Assembly (NCBI GenBank): GCA_003278735.1
Contig: QCDO01000001.1
Span: 62,001 to 126,000, forward strand
Length of the DNA stretch: 64,000 nucleotides
Reading direction: 5' to 3'
Origin: Prochlorococcus sp. AG-355-J09
GTDB taxonomy: Bacteria > Cyanobacteriota > Cyanobacteriia > PCC-6307 > Cyanobiaceae
The notes under the pieces are model-generated. The model ran no database searches, had not been told where the DNA came from, and saw only the letters and a program-made list of their open reading frames with translations. Positions 59,648 through 64,000 of this stretch are shown piece after piece. The stretch's first letter is position 1, and each line of letters starts with the position of its first letter. The position numbers and the translations under genes are program-made.

Positions 59648-60172
59648 TTATGTTTTTAATTTTTTCATTTGTAAAAGTCTTCGAATAATGTCTTCAATAG
59701 TCTTTGTATCTATAGGTTTACTATATGAGGACAAAAGTTGTCTTCCTAATACTTGACTTCCTAAATGCACTAATTGAATGCGTAATGAGGTCAATAATTC
59801 TAACCCTATGCCACCAGAAAATGTTGCAATTGCAATCGGTTGACCATTAAATAAATTCCTAAAGTCATCTCCAGAAATAGAAAGCCATGCTATGAAGTTG
59901 GAGAGAATAGGAGGTATAGATCCATTATATTCAGGCGCACAAATCACCCACCTTTCAATCTTGAAAAGCTTTTTTTTTAAATCTTCTATTTCATTCGGAA
60001 TATTTTCTTTGCTGTGAATTCTTGGATTAAATAATGGAATATCAAGAGTGGTGAGATCTAAAATTTCAGAACTTATTTTAAGTTCATTACTTTTTTCAAG
60101 AAATTTTTCAGAAAGTTCTAAATTTTTGCCACAACTAGCCGTAATGATTATTAGATCTTTTGTTTCAGTCAT
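59648..60172 (-). CDS. NADPH-dependent FMN reductase-like flavoprotein
   Basis: 174 aa with a flavodoxin-like fold: IIITASCGKNLELSEKF near the N-terminus, WVICAPEYNGSIPPILSNFIAWL, an FMN phosphate-and-ring site, and IATFSGGIG. This family supplies reduced flavin or reduces quinones and metals. The gene lies directly downstream of two flavodiiron genes on the same strand (17-bp gap), so a shared role in oxygen detoxification is plausible but unproven. ATG at 60172. Confidence 0.85.
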   Translation of the reverse strand: MTETKDLIIITASCGKNLELSEKFLEKSNELKISSEILDLTTLDIPLFNPRIHSKENIPNEIEDLKKKLFKIERWVICAPEYNGSIPPILSNFIAWLSISGDDFRNLFNGQPIAIATFSGGIGLELLTSLRIQLVHLGSQVLGRQLLSSYSKPIDTKTIEDIIRRLLQMKKLKT

Positions 60173-60189
60173 AAATTAGATAAATAAAT

Positions 60190-61992
60190 TTAATAGTTAG
60201 CGCCTGTTTTGCGGTGATGAACTGCTGTTAGACTATCGGATTTTAGTATATTACCGTGTAGTACTTCGGCGTAAATTACCCAATGATCTCCACATTCCAT
60301 TCTCTCTTTTACAGAAGCATCTAACCATGCGAGCGATTCAGGAATGATTATCTGTTCATTAGGAGTTAATTCAATATTTAGTCCTTCAAATCTATCTTCT
60401 CCAGGTGCAAAGGGCTTTGTGAATCTTTTCAAAGGTTCTTTAAAATCTTTTTCACTAAGAATATTTAATGCGAATGAATCTCCTATTTGCAGAAGAGACT
60501 CAACCGATCTATCTTTAGCTACTGCAATACTTAATCCGGGCGGGGAAAAACTTGCTTGACTTACCCAAGATGCAAGCATAGCTCCTTGAATATTATTCTC
60601 ATCTTTGCCTTTAGAGGCTGTTAGAACACAAAGCGATCCAATTACTCTTCCAAGTGCTTGTAGTTTTGGATCCGTTTTGCTAGTAATCATTCCAGTATCT
60701 GATTTTCTGGGTTTTTTCTTTGCTTTTTTTATAATTTTTCTTCCAAAGTGAGTACCTATTTCTTCTAACTCTTTAATCTTTGGTTTATTTGGACTGAATT
60801 TAATCCTTATAGGGTCAAAACTAAACTTAAAACCACCATCTTTTAATTTTGATTCAAGTAAATCTATAGCTTCGCCGCTCCAGCCAAAACTGCCAAAAAT
60901 TCCCACTGGCTTATCTCTATTACCCTCTGCTAACAATGTTCCTAGTGCACTAACTATTGGTGTTGGGGCGTGACCACCCAATGTGGGTGAGCCTATTAAA
61001 TATCCATCAGCATTTTGGATGGATTTTACAAGTACATCATTAGGTGTAAATTCACAATTAATACTTTCAACTTCTACAGAGGTTCTATTTATCCCTTTAG
61101 CTAATGCATCCCCTATTGAGGCTGTGTTTCCATATGCACTTGCATATATAAGAGCGATCTTATGATTATTGGTTGAGAGATTCTCTCCCCATCTAATGTA
61201 GTCATTTAAAAAGCTTTTTAAGCTATATTCGATCGCTGGACCATGTAATGGTGCAATAGTTTTAATGTCATAATCTGCAATTTTTTCAGTTATTGATACT
61301 ACTTGATTAGACATTGGTGCCATCAAGCAATCATAAAAATGTTTTCTATCAATTTCTGTACTAACTCGATTTGTTTCAGACCAATATTTAGATGCAATAT
61401 GTGCAGAGAAAATTTTTTCACTAAGAAGTATTTCTTGATTACGTTCATAAATTATCAGGCCACCAGGCCAACGTGCTGTTGGAATAGGAATTAACTCTAA
61501 TGAAATGTTATCTAATTCTAAATTCAGTTCTTTTTTGATTATGTTTATTTTAGGTAATTGAATTTCAATAAAGTTTTCTAAGGTAGGATTTCTTTGGTTC
61601 CAAAGTTCGCTAATAAGTTTATAACCTGGATTAGAGCAAGTAATAGTTGTATTTTGAAATTGGGTACTTATGTTCTTTATAGTTTCAATAATTTGCGGAT
61701 TAATATGACCAGAAATGAAGTTGATATTACTTAATTTAAATTGATCGCAAAACCTAGAAATTACTTTATTAAACGCATCTAAATATTGTTTCTCAGGTGG
61801 ATGAATAATAAAAAGTTCCTCATGACTTCTAATGAAAAAAGTATTAAAAGAGGTTCCTTTTTCAAGGTTAAATTCAAGTTCAAATCTTTCTTTATTTTGG
61901 TCTAGGAATCTTACACAAGAAAAATTTTCAGTAATTTCAAATTCTGATAAATTCTGATTTTCTGCAAGTAAGCCTATATTAATATATGACAT
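60190..61992 (-). CDS. Flavodiiron protein, Flv1-like with degenerate metal site
   Basis: 600 aa: diverged beta-lactamase-like domain, flavodoxin-like domain (IALIYASAYGNTASIGDAL) and C-terminal flavin reductase domain (ASWVSQASFSPPGLSIAVAK), the class C order of cyanobacterial Flv proteins. The metal motif HxExDH reads HINPQI (residues 96-101), and the later aspartate and one histidine positions are also replaced (EKIF; TARWPGG), as in Flv1-type partners. It probably works as a heteromer with the following gene. 17 bp from the paralogue. Confidence 0.9.
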   Translation of the reverse strand: MSYINIGLLAENQNLSEFEITENFSCVRFLDQNKERFELEFNLEKGTSFNTFFIRSHEELFIIHPPEKQYLDAFNKVISRFCDQFKLSNINFISGHINPQIIETIKNISTQFQNTTITCSNPGYKLISELWNQRNPTLENFIEIQLPKINIIKKELNLELDNISLELIPIPTARWPGGLIIYERNQEILLSEKIFSAHIASKYWSETNRVSTEIDRKHFYDCLMAPMSNQVVSITEKIADYDIKTIAPLHGPAIEYSLKSFLNDYIRWGENLSTNNHKIALIYASAYGNTASIGDALAKGINRTSVEVESINCEFTPNDVLVKSIQNADGYLIGSPTLGGHAPTPIVSALGTLLAEGNRDKPVGIFGSFGWSGEAIDLLESKLKDGGFKFSFDPIRIKFSPNKPKIKELEEIGTHFGRKIIKKAKKKPRKSDTGMITSKTDPKLQALGRVIGSLCVLTASKGKDENNIQGAMLASWVSQASFSPPGLSIAVAKDRSVESLLQIGDSFALNILSEKDFKEPLKRFTKPFAPGEDRFEGLNIELTPNEQIIIPESLAWLDASVKERMECGDHWVIYAEVLHGNILKSDSLTAVHHRKTGANY

Positions 61993-62008
61993 TTCAAAGA
62001 CTTATTTT

Positions 62009-63784
62009 CTAATAGTGATTAGCAACTTTTCTGTGATGAACTGCTGTCTTACATGATAAGTCAGAAACATTACCATTTTCAACAATTCCGTAAATTATCC
62101 AATGGTCTGGAGTCTCCAGTCTTGAACTGACTTTACAATCTAAAAAGGCGAGTGAATCTGAAAGAACAGGTCCTCCTACAGCGATGTTGCTAATTATATC
62201 TACATCCGCAAATCTATCAGCTCCAGGGGAAAATCTTTTTAAAAAATGTCTGAACATTTTTTGATAGTTATCTTCTCTCAAGATATTCACAACAAAACCT
62301 TTACCAACTTGCATATATGATTCAATAGCTCTATCTTTTGCTACTGCAACTGTAATACCTGGTGGAGAAAAGCTTGCTTGGCTAACCCAACTTGCGACCA
62401 TTGCACTTTGTCTAAATGTCGAACCTTCCCCTTGACTAGCTGTTACTACATATAATCCTCCACTTAATCTACCTAACGCTTTATCTAAATTTGAATCAAG
62501 GCTCTTCATAGAGGCAATATTCTTCTTTTTATTGATCAATTGACCCAAATCAGTTCCAGCTTCTTCAAATAGTTGATAAACAATCGGATCTGGGATATTT
62601 TTAACTCTTAATGGAGAGAAAGCTTCTTTTTGACCAAGTTCTCTTAATTTATTTGCTAGGGAATCTATAGGTTCATCATTTCCACCAAATGCATCATAAA
62701 CTGCAGTAAATTGTTTTGGCTTTAGTGCTGCAAATAAAGTACCGAGGGATTCTTTTAATTCATTATCTGAGTCTACAGGCCATGTGGGAATGACTACTGC
62801 TTTTGATTCGGAAATTAAACTTGTTAATTCTTGCGGGTCAGAAGATCTTAGATCAATTAACTGAACCTGAGCATCTGCTTTGCTTATTCCATGAGATACT
62901 GCTTGACTGAGTCGATCACAATAACCATAGTCGCTTATGTAGCACACTGACACAAAATCATTGCCTTTGCTTTTATTGCTACTCCATTCCAGATATTTTC
63001 CTTTCCAAAAATTGACCTGATTATGGAGCAAAGGCCCATGACCCACAGCTATTGTTTTTAATTCAGGTAGCTTATCTATTCTTTTAATTGCCTGCATAAC
63101 GCTTCTAGCGTTTGGACCCATAAGGCAATCGTAATAAAAACGGAAATCATCGTATATTTCTTTTTGATCAGTGTCAAAAAATTCGTCAGAACAATAATGT
63201 AGTCCAAAAGCATCGCATGTATAGAGAACATTTGTACTGTGATCATATGAAAATATGGTATCTGGCCAATGCAAATTTGGTGCACTTATGAATTCAATAT
63301 TATGTTCTAAACCACTATTAGGATTAGTTCCGAGATTTAAAAACTCTCCGCTCTTAACCTCTAGACGTTTAAAGGGAATATGTATTTGGTCTTCAATAAA
63401 TTTAAGTGCTAATTTTGATCCAACTAGTGTGATATTTTGGTTTAATTCTAAAAGATTACCTATTAAACCAGAATGATCAGGTTCTGTATGGCTGGTAATT
63501 AGATAATCAACTTCTTGCGGATTGACCTTTTTCAGTAATTCTTCAAACCATAATTCTTCAAACTTTGCGTGACTAGTATCAATGATTGCTAGTTTCTCGC
63601 CTTTAATAATAAAACTATTGTACGTAGTTCCATTTCTTAAACCAAATTCAATATCAAATCTACTGCGATCCCAATCCAAAGATCTTATGGCACAAGAATC
63701 TTTAGCAAAGTTTAGAGATTGAATCGTCAACTTGTTATTAGTTTGTGCCAATTTAGAATTACTTGTCTGGGCAGAGGCTATCAT
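62009..63784 (-). CDS. Flavodiiron protein, Flv3-like with complete metal site
   Basis: 591 aa, same three-domain order as its neighbour. All diiron ligands are present: H99-E101-D103-H104 in SHTEPDHSG, H172 (NLHWPD), D191 (TCDAFG) and H249 (VGHGPLL). The C-terminal domain repeats the FMN-binding ASWVSQASFSPPGITVAVAK. Cyanobacterial Flv1/Flv3 reduce O2 to water with electrons from the acceptor side of photosystem I. It is first in the flv3-flv1-FMN reductase set and is divergent from alaS. Confidence 0.92.
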   Translation of the reverse strand: MIASAQTSNSKLAQTNNKLTIQSLNFAKDSCAIRSLDWDRSRFDIEFGLRNGTTYNSFIIKGEKLAIIDTSHAKFEELWFEELLKKVNPQEVDYLITSHTEPDHSGLIGNLLELNQNITLVGSKLALKFIEDQIHIPFKRLEVKSGEFLNLGTNPNSGLEHNIEFISAPNLHWPDTIFSYDHSTNVLYTCDAFGLHYCSDEFFDTDQKEIYDDFRFYYDCLMGPNARSVMQAIKRIDKLPELKTIAVGHGPLLHNQVNFWKGKYLEWSSNKSKGNDFVSVCYISDYGYCDRLSQAVSHGISKADAQVQLIDLRSSDPQELTSLISESKAVVIPTWPVDSDNELKESLGTLFAALKPKQFTAVYDAFGGNDEPIDSLANKLRELGQKEAFSPLRVKNIPDPIVYQLFEEAGTDLGQLINKKKNIASMKSLDSNLDKALGRLSGGLYVVTASQGEGSTFRQSAMVASWVSQASFSPPGITVAVAKDRAIESYMQVGKGFVVNILREDNYQKMFRHFLKRFSPGADRFADVDIISNIAVGGPVLSDSLAFLDCKVSSRLETPDHWIIYGIVENGNVSDLSCKTAVHHRKVANHY

Positions 63785-63903
63785 AAAATAATTAGCTTTA
63801 TAAATTAACTTTAGTTATATAGAATATAAATTCGCGTGATTATCGTTGCGAAATAACCGAAATTACGCTTTTCTTTAATTTTTAATCATCTTATTCTTGA
63901 TAA

Positions 63904-64000
63904 ATGACATCTCAATTAATTAAAAAAATAGTTACTGGAGATGAGATAAGAAATGCTTTTTTAAAATTTTACAGTGAAAAATTACATAAAATCATTCCAA
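63904..64000 (+). CDS. alaS: Alanyl-tRNA synthetase (3' end outside window)
   Basis: Only the first 32 codons are present, starting [19 protein letters not shown] and continuing with [12 protein letters not shown]. The [11 protein letters not shown] block fits the conserved first helix of AlaRS. Too short for the rest of the class II core to be seen. The 119-bp divergent spacer to the flv gene holds a 5-bp inverted repeat TTCGC (63831-63835) / GCGAA (63848-63852). Confidence 0.85.
   Translation, partial: MTSQLIKKIVTGDEIRNAFLKFYSEKLHKIIP

Overview
The window is a compact, AT-rich bacterial chromosome segment. It has cyanobacterial markers: Gap2-type GAPDH, a CYP38/TLP40-like lumenal cyclophilin, a pair of class C flavodiiron proteins, sucrose-phosphate synthase, CbiD, DUF1400- and DUF3134-like proteins and a glycine-rich RNA-binding protein. 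Base composition, very short gene spacing, and the order dnaN - PRC-barrel protein - purL - purF - gyrase/topo IV A - TPR - queG - DUF502 - nusB - ftsY - PP2C - argH match a high-light Prochlorococcus. That assignment comes from remembered synteny and protein similarity, not from a search.

Layout. 1-19.5 kb: ClC antiporter (cut by the window edge), purU, an amino-acid-oxidase-like flavoprotein, dnaK, aroE, rpsF, argG, mraY, a sucrose-phosphate synthase, uvrA, recN, an AarF-type kinase, a DUF1400 protein and thrC. 19.5-19.8 kb: a 336-bp gene-free AT-rich region with a cluster of DnaA-box-like sequences just before dnaN, the probable replication origin. 19.8-35.6 kb: dnaN, purL, purF, a type II topoisomerase A subunit, queG, nusB, ftsY, an RsbU-like phosphatase and argH. 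35.7-43.4 kb: RNA-binding protein, dusA, a Tat-targeted msrB, grpE-dnaJ-TusA-like-rsgA, and a ybaB-murB-murC set on the minus strand. 43.6-55.9 kb: gap2, thiL, cyclophilin, efp-accB, pdxA, several small or poorly known genes, a class V aminotransferase, cbiD and guaA. 55.9-64 kb: a 282-bp repeat-rich spacer after guaA, a Cas4/RecB-like nuclease, small hypotheticals, penicillin-binding protein 2, an FMN reductase, two flavodiiron proteins and the start of alaS.

The most interesting signal is the spacer after guaA. The last 13 bp shared by the guaA 3' end (55870-55882) recur exactly at 56081-56093. Between the copies lie four 11-bp TTTG-type units arranged as two tandem pairs, an extended -10 promoter and inverted repeats. 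Since the guaA 3' end is a known integration hotspot for mobile islands, I read this as an attL/attR pair around a tiny or decayed island.

Most genes are housekeeping: protein folding (dnaK, grpE, dnaJ), cell wall (mraY, murB, murC, mrdA), nucleotide synthesis (purU, purL, purF, guaA), amino acids (aroE, argG, argH, thrC), cofactors (thiL, pdxA, cbiD, queG) and DNA maintenance (uvrA, recN, dnaN, topoisomerase). All 12 convergent gene pairs overlap or almost touch, leaving little or no room for intergenic terminators. Several genes begin with TTG.
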